Shown: positions 10,613 to 21,010, counted from the stretch's first letter. The stretch is 64,000 bases of DNA from an uncultured Flavobacteriaceae bacterium (GCA_905181825.1 CAJIZJ010000009.1:1-64000), one strand, 5' to 3'. The notes: a model not told the origin generated them from the sequence alone. A program made the numbers and translations.

Positions 10613-12280
10613 ATGAAACTAAAAGTAAACATAAAACAGTTTTCGAGTCAAAGTTTTCTTTGGGCGGCTATTTATATGCTGTTTTCTCTAGCAGCCAATA
10701 GCCAGGTAACTTCAAGTATAGACTCAACTGCTATTAAAATTGGTGAGGAGTTGCGCTATAAAATCCAGGTGGACGTAGACTCTACATCTTTGGTTGTTTT
10801 TTCTGAAGAGCAAACTTTTCAGCCTCTTGAAGTCATTAATAGCTACCCCATAGATAGCACAAAAAAGGGCGGATATTATCAACTCACCAAAACCTACGGG
10901 ATTACCCAGTTCGATTCTGGAGCCTATACCATCCCAAAGCAAAAAATTATTATTGGAGATAACGTTTACTACACCGATTCTCTTAGGGTTCAGGTAAATG
11001 CAGTTGGCATAGACACTACAAAGCAAAAATTGTTTGATATAAAACCTATTACGGACGTGAAGAAAACACGCTCTAGCCTGTGGTCTCGTATGGCATATTT
11101 TGTGGTAATTTTATTGATTATAGGCGGCTTATTATATTGGTTTTTTTGGCGTAAAAAACCGTTAACAGATGCTGAAAAGATTGCAGCACTTCCCCCATAT
11201 GAACGTGCTAAACTTGCCCTAGAAAACCTTGACGAAGAACGTTATTTTGAAAATAAAGAAATTAAAACGTTTTACTCAGACTTAACTTTGATTCTAAGGC
11301 AATACTTAGATGAAAAAGTATATGACCAGTCGCTTGAAAGCACAACAGACGAGCTTGTGTTTCGTTTACAAACACTAAAAGCTGCTAATCAAATTGATCT
11401 GAGCACAAATACAATTCGAAACATTGAAACAATATTAAAACGCGCCGACTTAGTCAAGTTTGCCAAATCTAAACCCGACTTCGAATTAGCAAAACTAGAC
11501 AAAGGTACTATAGGGCTTGAAATAGAACATGTCAAAGAAGGATTACCTGAGCCTACTGAGGAAGAATTGTTGCAAGATTTAAAATACCGTGAAAAGCTTG
11601 AGCGCAAGCAAAAACGAAACAAACGAAACAAAATTATAACCCTTTTAATAGGGGCCCTAGTTCTTACAGTTACAGTTCTAATTATCCGTTCTGGATTTAC
11701 AACCGTAAAAGATACCCTTCTTAGAAATCCAAGTAAAATTTTATTAGAAAAAACGGCTTGGGTTACAAGTGAATATGGTGCGCCGGGAGTTACTATTTCA
11801 ACTCCTGAAGTTTTAGCACGGCAGCTTATTGAACTTCCTGAAAAAATGAAAGGAAAAGTTCAAATTAGTTCCTTTGCTTACGCGGGTTCAGAAACCCCAA
11901 TAGATGTTCTCATAACAAGCTCTAAATATGCTTCAGAACCAAATGATGGTGACGAGAAAGAAGTGGCTATTGATGTTTTAAAGGCAACTGAAGGGGTGTT
12001 GGATGGCTTTGAAAAAGACGGCGCTAAAAATATTATTTCAAGAAACGAACAGTTTATAACGCCTAATGGTCAGGAGGGTGTTAAAACTTTTGGCGCGGCC
12101 GAATTTCTTATTGATGATATACTTACTAAGGGAAAATACGTTGTATTAGGGTTTTCAACCCCTGATTTGCTGCAACAAATTGTTTTAATCTGGAAAGAAG
12201 GGGATGTATATGCAGATCAAATTATGGAACGCATTCTAAATTCAATTGAGCTTATCACACTAACAGAAGAACAAAAGTAA
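10613..12280 (+). CDS. BatD-like/DUF4381-like membrane protein of the Bat operon
   Basis: 555 aa; signal peptide, beta-rich N-terminal domain, TM segments near YFVVILLIIGGLLYWFFW and IITLLIGALVLTVTVLII. Confidence 0.75.
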   Translation: MKLKVNIKQFSSQSFLWAAIYMLFSLAANSQVTSSIDSTAIKIGEELRYKIQVDVDSTSLVVFSEEQTFQPLEVINSYPIDSTKKGGYYQLTKTYGITQFDSGAYTIPKQKIIIGDNVYYTDSLRVQVNAVGIDTTKQKLFDIKPITDVKKTRSSLWSRMAYFVVILLIIGGLLYWFFWRKKPLTDAEKIAALPPYERAKLALENLDEERYFENKEIKTFYSDLTLILRQYLDEKVYDQSLESTTDELVFRLQTLKAANQIDLSTNTIRNIETILKRADLVKFAKSKPDFELAKLDKGTIGLEIEHVKEGLPEPTEEELLQDLKYREKLERKQKRNKRNKIITLLIGALVLTVTVLIIRSGFTTVKDTLLRNPSKILLEKTAWVTSEYGAPGVTISTPEVLARQLIELPEKMKGKVQISSFAYAGSETPIDVLITSSKYASEPNDGDEKEVAIDVLKATEGVLDGFEKDGAKNIISRNEQFITPNGQEGVKTFGAAEFLIDDILTKGKYVVLGFSTPDLLQQIVLIWKEGDVYADQIMERILNSIELITLTEEQK

Positions 12281-13278
12281 TGTTTAAAGGAATCGATTTT
12301 ACTCAAAAAGAATTTTTATGGCTACTCGCAGTCATTCCAGTTTTGGTGTTTTGGTATGTCTTGAAAAACAGAAAGCAAACAGCTCAGCTAAGCGTTTCTA
12401 GCGTACAGGGGTTTAAAAAAACTTCCGTATGGACAACCATCAAGCACCTGTTATTTGGGCTAAGAATAATCGCTGTAATTCTTATTGTTTGCGCTCTAGC
12501 GCGCCCACAGACGGTTGAGGTTTCTTCTAAAACAAAAACAACTCGAGGGGTGGATATTGTTATGGCGATTGATGTGTCTGCTAGTATGCTGGCAAAAGAC
12601 TTAAAACCAAACCGTCTTGAGGCGTTAAAAAACGTAGCAGCGGACTTTATTAAGGGGCGCCCTAACGATCGAATTGGCCTGGTAGAATACGCTGGCGAAA
12701 GCTATACGAAAACGCCTATTACCAGCGATAAAAGTATTGTTTTACAGTCTTTAAAAGGGATTAAATATAATACGATTATAACGGGAGGCACAGCTATAGG
12801 AATGGGTCTTGCAACTGCTGTGAATAGGATAAAAGACAGTCGTGCAAAAAGTAAAATTATTATTCTGTTAACTGACGGCGTAAATAATGCTGGGTTTATT
12901 GATCCTCAAACAGCTAGTGAACTTGCTTTAGAGTATGGCATCAAAACATATACTATTGGACTTGGCACCAACGGAATGGCATTATCCCCCGTAGCGCTTA
13001 ACAACGGAGTGTTTCAATATGGAAGAGTTCAGGTAGAAATCGATGAAGAACTATTAAAAGAAATCGCCGAAGTTACGGGTGGAAAGTATTTTAGAGCGAC
13101 TGATAATCGTAAGTTGAAAGCAATCTATAAAGAAATAGATGCCCTAGAAAAAACAGAAGTAGAGGAATTTAAGTTTTATAATTATGAAGAAAAGTTCAGA
13201 CCGCTAGTCTTGCTTGCTTTAGGGTTGTTACTGTTTGAATTCTTATTAAGATTCACCTTATTTAGAAGTTTTATTTAA
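12280..13278 (+). CDS. batA: BatA, VWA domain membrane protein
   Basis: VMAIDVSASMLAKD MIDAS motif; TM helices at both ends; operon position; TAATG junction with upstream gene. Confidence 0.93.
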   Translation: MFKGIDFTQKEFLWLLAVIPVLVFWYVLKNRKQTAQLSVSSVQGFKKTSVWTTIKHLLFGLRIIAVILIVCALARPQTVEVSSKTKTTRGVDIVMAIDVSASMLAKDLKPNRLEALKNVAADFIKGRPNDRIGLVEYAGESYTKTPITSDKSIVLQSLKGIKYNTIITGGTAIGMGLATAVNRIKDSRAKSKIIILLTDGVNNAGFIDPQTASELALEYGIKTYTIGLGTNGMALSPVALNNGVFQYGRVQVEIDEELLKEIAEVTGGKYFRATDNRKLKAIYKEIDALEKTEVEEFKFYNYEEKFRPLVLLALGLLLFEFLLRFTLFRSFI

Positions 13279-14316
13279 ATGTATCAATTAGAAGAGAACA
13301 TATGGCTTTGGGCATTTATCATCATTCCAATGATGTTGATTATCTATTTATGGACTTACTTCTGGAAAAAAAGAATTCAAAAGGGATTTGGAAGCTCAAT
13401 CGTTCTAAAAAGATTAAGCCCAGACTTGTCTTTTTTCAAGTCAACTCTAAAATTTGTAGTCCTCTGCTTGGCAATTAGCTTTTTAATAATTGGACTGGTA
13501 AACCCTAAAATTGGCACAAAACTTGAAACTATAAAAAGAGAAGGAGTTGACATTGTTTTTGCGATAGATGTCTCCAAAAGCATGCTGGCTGAAGATGTAG
13601 CGCCAAACAGATTAGAAAAGTCAAAACAGCTCGTTACTCAAATAATAAATAACTTAGCAAGCGACCGAGTTGGTATTATTGCCTATGCCGGCAAGGCGTT
13701 TCCACAGCTCCCAATTACGACTGATTACGCATCGGCGAAAATGTTCTTACAAAGCATGAACACCGATATGCTTTCTTCACAGGGAACAGCTATTGATGAG
13801 GCGATTCAGTTGTCGCGGAATTATTATGATGATGATGAACAAACCAATCGAGTTTTAATTATAATTTCTGATGGTGAAGACCATAATGACTTAAGTGTAG
13901 AGGTTGCAGAAACAGCTTCAGAAGAAGGAATAAAAATTTACACTATTGGAGTTGGAAGTGAAAAAGGGGGGCCGATCCCATTAAAAAGAAATGGGGTAGT
14001 CATGAGTTATAAAAAAGACCAAAATAATGAAACGGTCATTACTAGATTAAATCAAGAAACCTTAAGAACGATCGCAAATAAAGCAAATGGCGACTATGTA
14101 AACGGAAACCAGACCGCTGATGTCGTAAAACAAATTAGAGACGCCTTAAACGCAATGGATAAAAAAGAGTTTGAGGCTAAAGAATTTGCTGAATATAAAG
14201 ACCAATTTCAGTGGTTTTTAGGAATCGGTTTGTTTTTTCTGATTTTAGATATTTTATTTTTGGAGCGTAAAACCGCTTGGCTAAAACGTCTTAATCTTTT
14301 TAACGAAAACTTATGA
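13279..14316 (+). CDS. batB: BatB, VWA domain membrane protein
   Basis: VFAIDVSKSMLAEDVAPNRLEKSKQ; follows batA. Confidence 0.93.
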   Translation: MYQLEENIWLWAFIIIPMMLIIYLWTYFWKKRIQKGFGSSIVLKRLSPDLSFFKSTLKFVVLCLAISFLIIGLVNPKIGTKLETIKREGVDIVFAIDVSKSMLAEDVAPNRLEKSKQLVTQIINNLASDRVGIIAYAGKAFPQLPITTDYASAKMFLQSMNTDMLSSQGTAIDEAIQLSRNYYDDDEQTNRVLIIISDGEDHNDLSVEVAETASEEGIKIYTIGVGSEKGGPIPLKRNGVVMSYKKDQNNETVITRLNQETLRTIANKANGDYVNGNQTADVVKQIRDALNAMDKKEFEAKEFAEYKDQFQWFLGIGLFFLILDILFLERKTAWLKRLNLFNENL

Positions 14317-15191
14317 GTTTAACAACAAATATAACAATCGATATAAAAACAGGAACCAACCATTCTTATGGACTTGGCTGGTGTGCTGTAGTTATATTGT
14401 TATTTAGCTACACGTTAGGGAACGCTCAAAATGATGAAGCTCAACTATCCCAGTCTAATAATTATATCTTTGATGGAAATTATCTTGTTAACGAAAACTT
14501 TGTAGAGGCTGAAAAAAAATACCGATTGGGGGTTTCCATAAAGCAAAATAATGCTGCTGGTTCGTATAACCTTGGAAACGCATATTACAACTCTGAACTT
14601 TATGATGAAGCAATGTTGCGCCACATTGAAGCGGTTAGCAATAGCGGTTCTAAATTAGAAAAACACAAGGCATATCATAACATTGGAAATACTCTAATGC
14701 AACAGAAGCGCTGCAAAGAGGCGGTTGAGGCCTATAAAAATGCTCTAAGAAATAATCCATCTGACGACGAAAGTCGTTATAATTTAGCGCTTGCTCAAGA
14801 ATGTGCAAAAGAACAAGGTGAAGGCGACGGCGACGGCGATGATGAGGACAAAGAAAAAGACAAGGACGAAAATGAAGACGAGAAAGAAAATAGTGACGAG
14901 AAAAAAGATAACGAAGATAAAAACAAAGAAGAAGGGGGCGAAGACGAAGATAAAAACAACGAAGGAGATAACGAAGATGAAGATGGCAAGCCGAAAGACG
15001 ATAAGGGGGACCAAAAGAATAATGACCCAAATAAGGATAAGGGGCAACAAAAACCTCAACCTGGAAAAATGTCTCCACAACAAGTAAAAAACCTACTTGA
15101 AGCTATGAATAATGAAGAAAAAAAGGTGCAAGAAAAAATGAATGCATCCAAAACAAAAGGGATTAAAATTCAAACAGAAAAGGACTGGTAA
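14313..15191 (+). CDS. batC: BatC, TPR protein with long Asp/Glu/Lys-rich linker
   Basis: TPRs (AAGSYNLGNAYYNSELYDEAM, YHNIGNTLMQQKRCKEAVEAYKNALRNNPSDDESRYNLA) followed by acidic low-complexity tract; 4-nt overlap with batB. Confidence 0.9.
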   Translation: MSLTTNITIDIKTGTNHSYGLGWCAVVILLFSYTLGNAQNDEAQLSQSNNYIFDGNYLVNENFVEAEKKYRLGVSIKQNNAAGSYNLGNAYYNSELYDEAMLRHIEAVSNSGSKLEKHKAYHNIGNTLMQQKRCKEAVEAYKNALRNNPSDDESRYNLALAQECAKEQGEGDGDGDDEDKEKDKDENEDEKENSDEKKDNEDKNKEEGGEDEDKNNEGDNEDEDGKPKDDKGDQKNNDPNKDKGQQKPQPGKMSPQQVKNLLEAMNNEEKKVQEKMNASKTKGIKIQTEKDW

Positions 15192-15192
15192 A

Positions 15193-16956
15193 ATGAAACT
15201 AAGAGCTCTTATATTTATGTTTTTCATTTCTGGGATGGTCTCCGCTCAGGTCTCTTTTGATGCAAAGGTTAGTAAACGGAAGCTTGGAATCAACGAGCGA
15301 CTGCGTGTTGATTTTACAATGAATAAAGATGGTGACGACTTTGAGCCGCCTAGCTTTGAGAACTTCACTGTTGTTGGCGGACCTAGTCAGTCTATTAACA
15401 ATTCTTGGATTAATGGTGTAAGATCGTTTTCCAAAACCTACAGTTATTTCTTGGCCCCAAAAAAAAGAGGGCTATTTAGTATTGGGCAAGCAACTATTGA
15501 AATTGAAGGAGAGACCTATAAAACACTTACTTTAGAAATAATAGTGAGTGCCGCGATAGACAAGCCAAAGGACCCGAATGACCCTAACTACGTTGCTTCA
15601 GAAAAAATTCACCTTGTTGCAGAAGTTTCAAATTTAAATCCGTATTTAAATGAAGCTATAACCGTTGTGCATAAGTTATATATAGCACCTGGGATAGGGG
15701 TTAGAAACTCCCGTGAAATAGACAAGCCTAGGTATAGCGACTTCTGGAGTCAAAACATTGATGTAAACGGCTTAGGGGCACAACAAGGAACTTATAAGGG
15801 TGAAGACTACCTTTATGTTATTCTAAGAAAAACAGTTTTATATCCCCAAAAAAGCGGGAAATTAAACATTGAACCCCTATCTCTTGACGTGACTGTTGAG
15901 GTTCCTTCCAATAGGCGTGACGTGTTTGGTCGTTCCTTTATGAGTACCGTTAACAGGAGGGTCTCAGCAGGTAATAGAGCTATTAACGTAAAGCCTCTTC
16001 CTGAAAAAGGGAAGCCAGAAAGTTTTTCAGGAGCTGTGGGGACTTTTGATTTTAGTTTGACTACAAACAAAAAAGCGTTGAAAGCGTCAGAAGCCTTTGA
16101 GGTTAAGCTTGAGGTTGTTGGAAAAGGGAATCTAAAACTGTTTAGACTGCCCGAGCTAGTTCTTCCAAGCGCCTTAGAGGTTTACGAACCCGAGCATAAC
16201 GAAAAAGTAACAACTCTAATTTCCGGAATGAGAGGTAAAATTAGCGACACCTATACCGTTGTGGCTAATGATCCGGGAAGCTACCCTGTTCCTAGCGTTA
16301 CCTTTTCTTATTTTGATGTAAAAACTAAACGCTATAAGTCGCTAGAATCTGAACGTTTGGTTATTTCTGTAGATCCTAGGCCTAATGCAAATTCTGAAGC
16401 TGAAAACAAGGTTACTAACCTATTGTCTGAGAACAATATCAAGCCTAATTTAAAACTGTTCCGTTCTTTTAAAACCAATACAGGGTTTACCCCTCTGCAA
16501 TCGGAACCATTTTTCAAATCCCTGTTATTTTGGGTGTTGCTTTTCGGTCCATTTTTGTTTATTCCAGTTTTACTGTTTGTTGTAAAAAACAGAACAATAA
16601 AAGCGTTAGATGTTTCTGGGAATAAAATTAGACAAACAAATCGATTGGCTCGAAAATACTTAATTGACGCCAAAAAATCTTTAGGGCAAAAAGAGAAGTT
16701 TTACAACGCCCTAGAGCGTGCTTTACATAATTACTTAAAATCAAAATTACGTATCGAGACAAGCGAATTTAATAAAGAAAAAATAGACGAATTGTTGACA
16801 AAAAAGAAGGTGGAAAGCACAACATTAGAGGGGTTTATTTCTATTTTAACTGCTTGTGAGCTTGCTAGATACACGCCTCTTACTTCTCTTGATATGCAAA
16901 ACGACTATGACAAAGCGGTACAGGTGATTAACGCATTAGACAAACAGTTAAAATAA
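15193..16956 (+). CDS. batD: BatD, oxygen-tolerance family protein
   Basis: Signal peptide, beta-domains, TM region FFKSLLFWVLLFGPFLFIPVLLFVV; in-frame ATG at 15193 gives a signal peptide (preferred over 15142). Confidence 0.9.
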   Translation: MKLRALIFMFFISGMVSAQVSFDAKVSKRKLGINERLRVDFTMNKDGDDFEPPSFENFTVVGGPSQSINNSWINGVRSFSKTYSYFLAPKKRGLFSIGQATIEIEGETYKTLTLEIIVSAAIDKPKDPNDPNYVASEKIHLVAEVSNLNPYLNEAITVVHKLYIAPGIGVRNSREIDKPRYSDFWSQNIDVNGLGAQQGTYKGEDYLYVILRKTVLYPQKSGKLNIEPLSLDVTVEVPSNRRDVFGRSFMSTVNRRVSAGNRAINVKPLPEKGKPESFSGAVGTFDFSLTTNKKALKASEAFEVKLEVVGKGNLKLFRLPELVLPSALEVYEPEHNEKVTTLISGMRGKISDTYTVVANDPGSYPVPSVTFSYFDVKTKRYKSLESERLVISVDPRPNANSEAENKVTNLLSENNIKPNLKLFRSFKTNTGFTPLQSEPFFKSLLFWVLLFGPFLFIPVLLFVVKNRTIKALDVSGNKIRQTNRLARKYLIDAKKSLGQKEKFYNALERALHNYLKSKLRIETSEFNKEKIDELLTKKKVESTTLEGFISILTACELARYTPLTSLDMQNDYDKAVQVINALDKQLK

Positions 16957-16960
16957 AACA

Positions 16961-17707
16961 ATGAAATATTTTATTATTTTTTGGTTAGTTGGCTCCTTTT
17001 GTTTGGCACAAGTAAACGAGTCTTTTGATAAAGCAAATCAGCTGTATAACTCTGGAAACTATCAAAGAGCCCTATCGACCTACACCTCTATATTAGATGC
17101 TAGCCAACACTCCGCTTCGTTATATTACAATATCGCCAACTGTCATTATAAGCTTAATAAAATTGCATTAAGTATTTATTATTATGAAAAAGCACTTTTG
17201 TTAGACCCAAAAGACGAAGATATTATAACCAACCTAAGCTTTGCTCAAAAAATGACGGTGGATGCTATTCAAGAAATTCCTAAAAACGGACTTTCAAAAT
17301 TATTTCACCAGACTGTAAACAGCATGAGTTTAGATGGATGGGCGAAAAGATGCGTGGGTGTTGCCAGTTTATTTGTGGTATTGTTTTTGTGTTATTTTCT
17401 GTCCTACTCAGAAACAAAAAAAAGATTGTTTTTCATTTGTAGCGGTTTTGTTTTAATACTCTTAATTAGCACTTTTTGTTTATTACTCAAAAAAGAAAGT
17501 CTTGAAATGTCTTCCCGACCCGCAATTATTTTTGCAAAAGAAGTTGAGGCAAAGACAGAGCCGAACCTTAGAGCGGAAAACGCCTTTACGTTACACGAGG
17601 GTACAAAGGTTTTTGTGATTGAAAAATATGATTCTGATTGGTCAAAAATTAAACTAAAAAATGGCGAAACTGGCTGGATTACGAATTCTGAAATAAAAGA
17701 ACTTTAA
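16961..17707 (+). CDS. batE: BatE, TPR plus C-terminal bacterial SH3 domain
   Basis: FDKANQLYNSGNYQRALSTYTSIL TPR; C-terminal AKTEPNLRAENAFTLHEGTKVFVIEKYDSDWSKIKLKNGETGWI SH3b. Confidence 0.9.
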   Translation: MKYFIIFWLVGSFCLAQVNESFDKANQLYNSGNYQRALSTYTSILDASQHSASLYYNIANCHYKLNKIALSIYYYEKALLLDPKDEDIITNLSFAQKMTVDAIQEIPKNGLSKLFHQTVNSMSLDGWAKRCVGVASLFVVLFLCYFLSYSETKKRLFFICSGFVLILLISTFCLLLKKESLEMSSRPAIIFAKEVEAKTEPNLRAENAFTLHEGTKVFVIEKYDSDWSKIKLKNGETGWITNSEIKEL

Positions 17708-17780
17708 CTTTAAGAATTATTTAATTTTTGTCGAAGTTCTTTTCGTTTTTATTATATATTTACCATGAATTGATAGTAAA

Positions 17781-18086
17781 ATGACTGTGCGTAAACTTAT
17801 TTCTTTTTCTTTTTCGATTGTTTTTCTGTTAATTTTAACAGCGCCTTCCTTTATGCTTTTAATCTCAAAGCATGACCTGCCGTCTGTAATGACCTCAATA
17901 GAAACAGAAACCGACAACAAGGACATAGAAAACTCTAGAGAGTTCTCACAGGTTGATTTTGTTAATAGCCTCATTTCAGAAGTGTGCTTCTACATAGCGC
18001 CTCTTACGTTAAACTTTGGATTCTTTAGAAGAAATTTTAAGGCGCTTCCTGTTGTAAACACCTCCCCGCCTCCAGACTTGGTTTAA
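17781..18086 (+). CDS. Small hypothetical membrane protein
   Basis: 101 aa with an N-terminal hydrophobic helix; only weak support as a real gene. Confidence 0.45.
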   Translation: MTVRKLISFSFSIVFLLILTAPSFMLLISKHDLPSVMTSIETETDNKDIENSREFSQVDFVNSLISEVCFYIAPLTLNFGFFRRNFKALPVVNTSPPPDLV

Positions 18087-18149
18087 ATTGTATTTTTGAA
18101 AACGTCAAAGCCTAGTTGCTTTGTGAAATCTAATTTTAATCTTACTACA

Positions 18150-19994
18150 ATGAAACAATTTTTTTCAAATATTAAAGGAGATGCTTTTGGAGGTATTACC
18201 GCCGGAGTTGTGGCGCTACCCTTGGCTTTAGCTTTTGGAGTGTCTTCGGGTCTTGGACCTAGCGCAGGTCTTTACGGCGCTATATTTATTAGTTTTTTTG
18301 CTGCTCTTTTTGGAGGAACTAACACGCAAATTTCTGGCCCTACAGCACCAATGACGGCCGTAAGCATGGTTATTGTTTCTGGTATTGTTGCTGCTAATGA
18401 TGGAGACATAAATGTTGCTCTCCCCGCAATCTTAACCGTGTTCTTGATAGCCGGATTGTCTCAAGTGGGACTAGGGTTACTGGGCCTAGGGAAGTATATT
18501 AAATATATTCCCTATCCTGTCGTTTCTGGTTTTATGACCGCCATAGGAGTTATTATATTATTAACTCAAGTCCTGCCTTCTCTTGGGTATAATCCTAAGG
18601 AAGATGCAGGCTACGTTAATCTTTTTAAAGCACAAGCTAAAGAAGTGATTCTTCAAAATATTTTAAAAGATGAGGCCGGAGAGGGTGTTTTAGTTTTAGA
18701 AAACCTTAAAAGCACCATTGATAGAGCTTCGTTAATTACAAAAGAAAACATACTTAAAGAGGCTAAAACACTTGCTTCAAAAGAGGCTTCTGGGACTATA
18801 GGGGCGTTAAAAGTCCTACCAAGAGCCTTGCAAAATATTAATTGGCTAGAGCTGTTACTAGCATTGGGAACTATTTTGATTATTTATGGGTTTAAGCGCA
18901 TCACAACGGTAGTTCCTAGCACGCTAGTTGCTTTAGTTGTCATGGCTGGTATCGCCGTGGCCTTTGAACTTGATTATATACCTATTGAAGAAATTCCTAA
19001 CGGATTGCCAATACCTCAACTTGCTATTTTCACTCAATTTAAACTGGCCACAATAACTCCGTATATATTAACCGGGTTCACGCTTGCTCTGCTAGGCGCT
19101 ATTGATTCACTGCTTACAAGTATCGTAGCTGATAACATGACCAAGACGAAGCACAGACCAAATAAAGAGCTTATTGGACAAGGAATTGGAAACAGTATAG
19201 CATCCATTTTTGGCGGCATTCCTGGCGCAGGGGCGACCATAAGAACAGTTGTTAATATAAACTCCGGAGGAAAAACAAAGCTTTCAGGAATGATTGCGGG
19301 CGTTATGTTGCTTTTTGTCTTGCTAGCGATGGGGCCCATTGCTTCTAAAATTCCTACCGCGGTTCTGTCGGGAATATTAATCACGGTTGGAATTGGCGTT
19401 ATGGACTATAAAGGACTCAAAGCAATACCGGCACTTCCGAGAGATCTTTCTTTTGGACCTCTAAAAGTAAGCTCTGAAGTTTTGATTATGCTTGTCGTAT
19501 TGTTTTTGTCTACGTTCTGGGACTTGATCTTTGCTGTTGGAATCGGCTTAATTATTTCTTGCTTGATGTTTATGAAAAAAATTGGAGATTTGACGTCTGA
19601 ATACTCTGAGGTTAAACCTTTAAAAGAAAAAGCGTGGCCAGATGAGGGTGATTTTCCTGAAACACTAAAAGAGACCGTGTTTATTAAACACATTAAAGGA
19701 CCTTTGTTTTTTGGGTCTACTTCTGATTTTCAACAATTATACAAACAAATTCCGGATACAGCCACTACGGTTATTTTAAGGCTTGGCAAGATGCAATATA
19801 TGGACCAATCTGGACTGTATGCTATGGAAGATATGATCCAAGATTTGAAAACTAAAAACGTAGACGTGCTGTTTGTAAACGTGTTAAAACAACCGCGATA
19901 CATGATGGAGCGAATTGATCTTATTCCCTCATTTATTCCTGAAGAGAATATCTATAATGATTTTGACGATTGTGTTAAAAGCTTGATTAAATAG
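18150..19994 (+). CDS. SulP family inorganic anion transporter with STAS domain
   Basis: GGITAGVVALPLALAFGVSSGLGPSAGLYGA; GTNTQISGPTAPM; C-terminal STAS. In-frame ATG 18150 (MKQFFSN) preferred over 18096. Confidence 0.93.
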   Translation: MKQFFSNIKGDAFGGITAGVVALPLALAFGVSSGLGPSAGLYGAIFISFFAALFGGTNTQISGPTAPMTAVSMVIVSGIVAANDGDINVALPAILTVFLIAGLSQVGLGLLGLGKYIKYIPYPVVSGFMTAIGVIILLTQVLPSLGYNPKEDAGYVNLFKAQAKEVILQNILKDEAGEGVLVLENLKSTIDRASLITKENILKEAKTLASKEASGTIGALKVLPRALQNINWLELLLALGTILIIYGFKRITTVVPSTLVALVVMAGIAVAFELDYIPIEEIPNGLPIPQLAIFTQFKLATITPYILTGFTLALLGAIDSLLTSIVADNMTKTKHRPNKELIGQGIGNSIASIFGGIPGAGATIRTVVNINSGGKTKLSGMIAGVMLLFVLLAMGPIASKIPTAVLSGILITVGIGVMDYKGLKAIPALPRDLSFGPLKVSSEVLIMLVVLFLSTFWDLIFAVGIGLIISCLMFMKKIGDLTSEYSEVKPLKEKAWPDEGDFPETLKETVFIKHIKGPLFFGSTSDFQQLYKQIPDTATTVILRLGKMQYMDQSGLYAMEDMIQDLKTKNVDVLFVNVLKQPRYMMERIDLIPSFIPEENIYNDFDDCVKSLIK

Positions 19995-20010
19995 CAGCAC
20001 TAAAAAACTA

Positions 20011-20529
20011 CTAAGGAGTAGAAATACTTGGTAACTCTATTTCATTAGCAGCGCTCATTAGATCTGGCAAAATCATTGGAGCTAACGATTTTACAGGGCT
20101 GTAAAGTAAAGACCTCTCAATTTCGTCGCTTGAAACGAATGGTATTGTTTGATTTAATGTGCTAAGAATCAATAATAACACGCTAATTATTAAGGCAATT
20201 TTGGTGCCCCCAAAAAGGGCTCCTAATAATTTATTTAAAAGGCCTAGCGCAGCAAAGTCAGCAAGTTTAGTGAGTGCTTTGCCCGCTAAGGAGATTGCTA
20301 GCACAATGACCACAAAAGTGACCGCAAAAGCGGTAATACTAGTAGTGTTCTGGCTCCAGTCAAAATTATTTGATAAAATTTGGGCAGCGTACTTGCTAAA
20401 ATGTACGGCTCCATAAATACCAACCACTAGTGCTAACAAAGAGGTGACTTCAACAAAAAGGCCTTTGAAAAGTCCTTTAACAATTCCGTAAAGTATAAGT
20501 GCTCCAATAATAATATCAATAACAGACAT
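20011..20529 (-). CDS. CvpA family membrane protein
   Basis: MSVIDIIIGALILYGIVKGLFKGLFVEVTSLLALVVGIYGA is a typical CvpA N-terminus. Confidence 0.9.
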   Translation of the reverse strand: MSVIDIIIGALILYGIVKGLFKGLFVEVTSLLALVVGIYGAVHFSKYAAQILSNNFDWSQNTTSITAFAVTFVVIVLAISLAGKALTKLADFAALGLLNKLLGALFGGTKIALIISVLLLILSTLNQTIPFVSSDEIERSLLYSPVKSLAPMILPDLMSAANEIELPSISTP

Positions 20530-20619
20530 AGTTGATAGTTTATTTTAAAAAATAGCATTAACATTCTAACGCAAATGTTTCGTTTCTATTTTAATACACC
20601 CTAAATTTACGAAATAATT

Positions 20620-20976
20620 ATGGCTCGAGACGAAGAACTTAAAAAACGATGGGAAGAGGTGGTGCAAAAACTATCCTCTAAGTTTGCGGATGGCGAAACT
20701 TTAGACCTTGACGGAATTATATATCTTATTGGTGTTCAGGAACTTGGACAGCTTCACCGTCGATTTAAAAAGGACGAAAAGCTTAACCTAATGCATATTG
20801 CAATTTGTCGACTTTTAGAGCCTTACGGATATTACGTGTTTGACTATTTTGACGAACAAGGCTGGCCTCATTACAACGTCAAAGAGGCTTTACCAAACCT
20901 TAAGGCTGGTGAACAAAGTGTTCTTATGAAGGACGCTATTGTAAACTATTTTCTTGAGGCAGAATTTATTAGTTAA
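20620..20976 (+). CDS. Conserved hypothetical protein
   Basis: 118 aa ORF with coding-like composition directly upstream of pheS; no family recognised with certainty. Confidence 0.75.
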   Translation: MARDEELKKRWEEVVQKLSSKFADGETLDLDGIIYLIGVQELGQLHRRFKKDEKLNLMHIAICRLLEPYGYYVFDYFDEQGWPHYNVKEALPNLKAGEQSVLMKDAIVNYFLEAEFIS

Positions 20977-20983
20977 CTTTTCT

Positions 20984-20991
20984 TAAATTTG
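20984..20991 (+). promoter_or_regulatory. Bacteroidota-type -7 element (TAnnTTTG) upstream of pheS
   Basis: TAAATTTG located 20 nt before the pheS start. Confidence 0.5.
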
Positions 20992-21010
20992 GTCTTTATT
21001 TTACATTATT

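Noticed and set aside
14650-15087. ORFs 14650(-), 14784(-), 14791(+), 14795(-) over batC
   Set aside because: Low-complexity shadows of the GA-rich batC linker; no independent coding signal.
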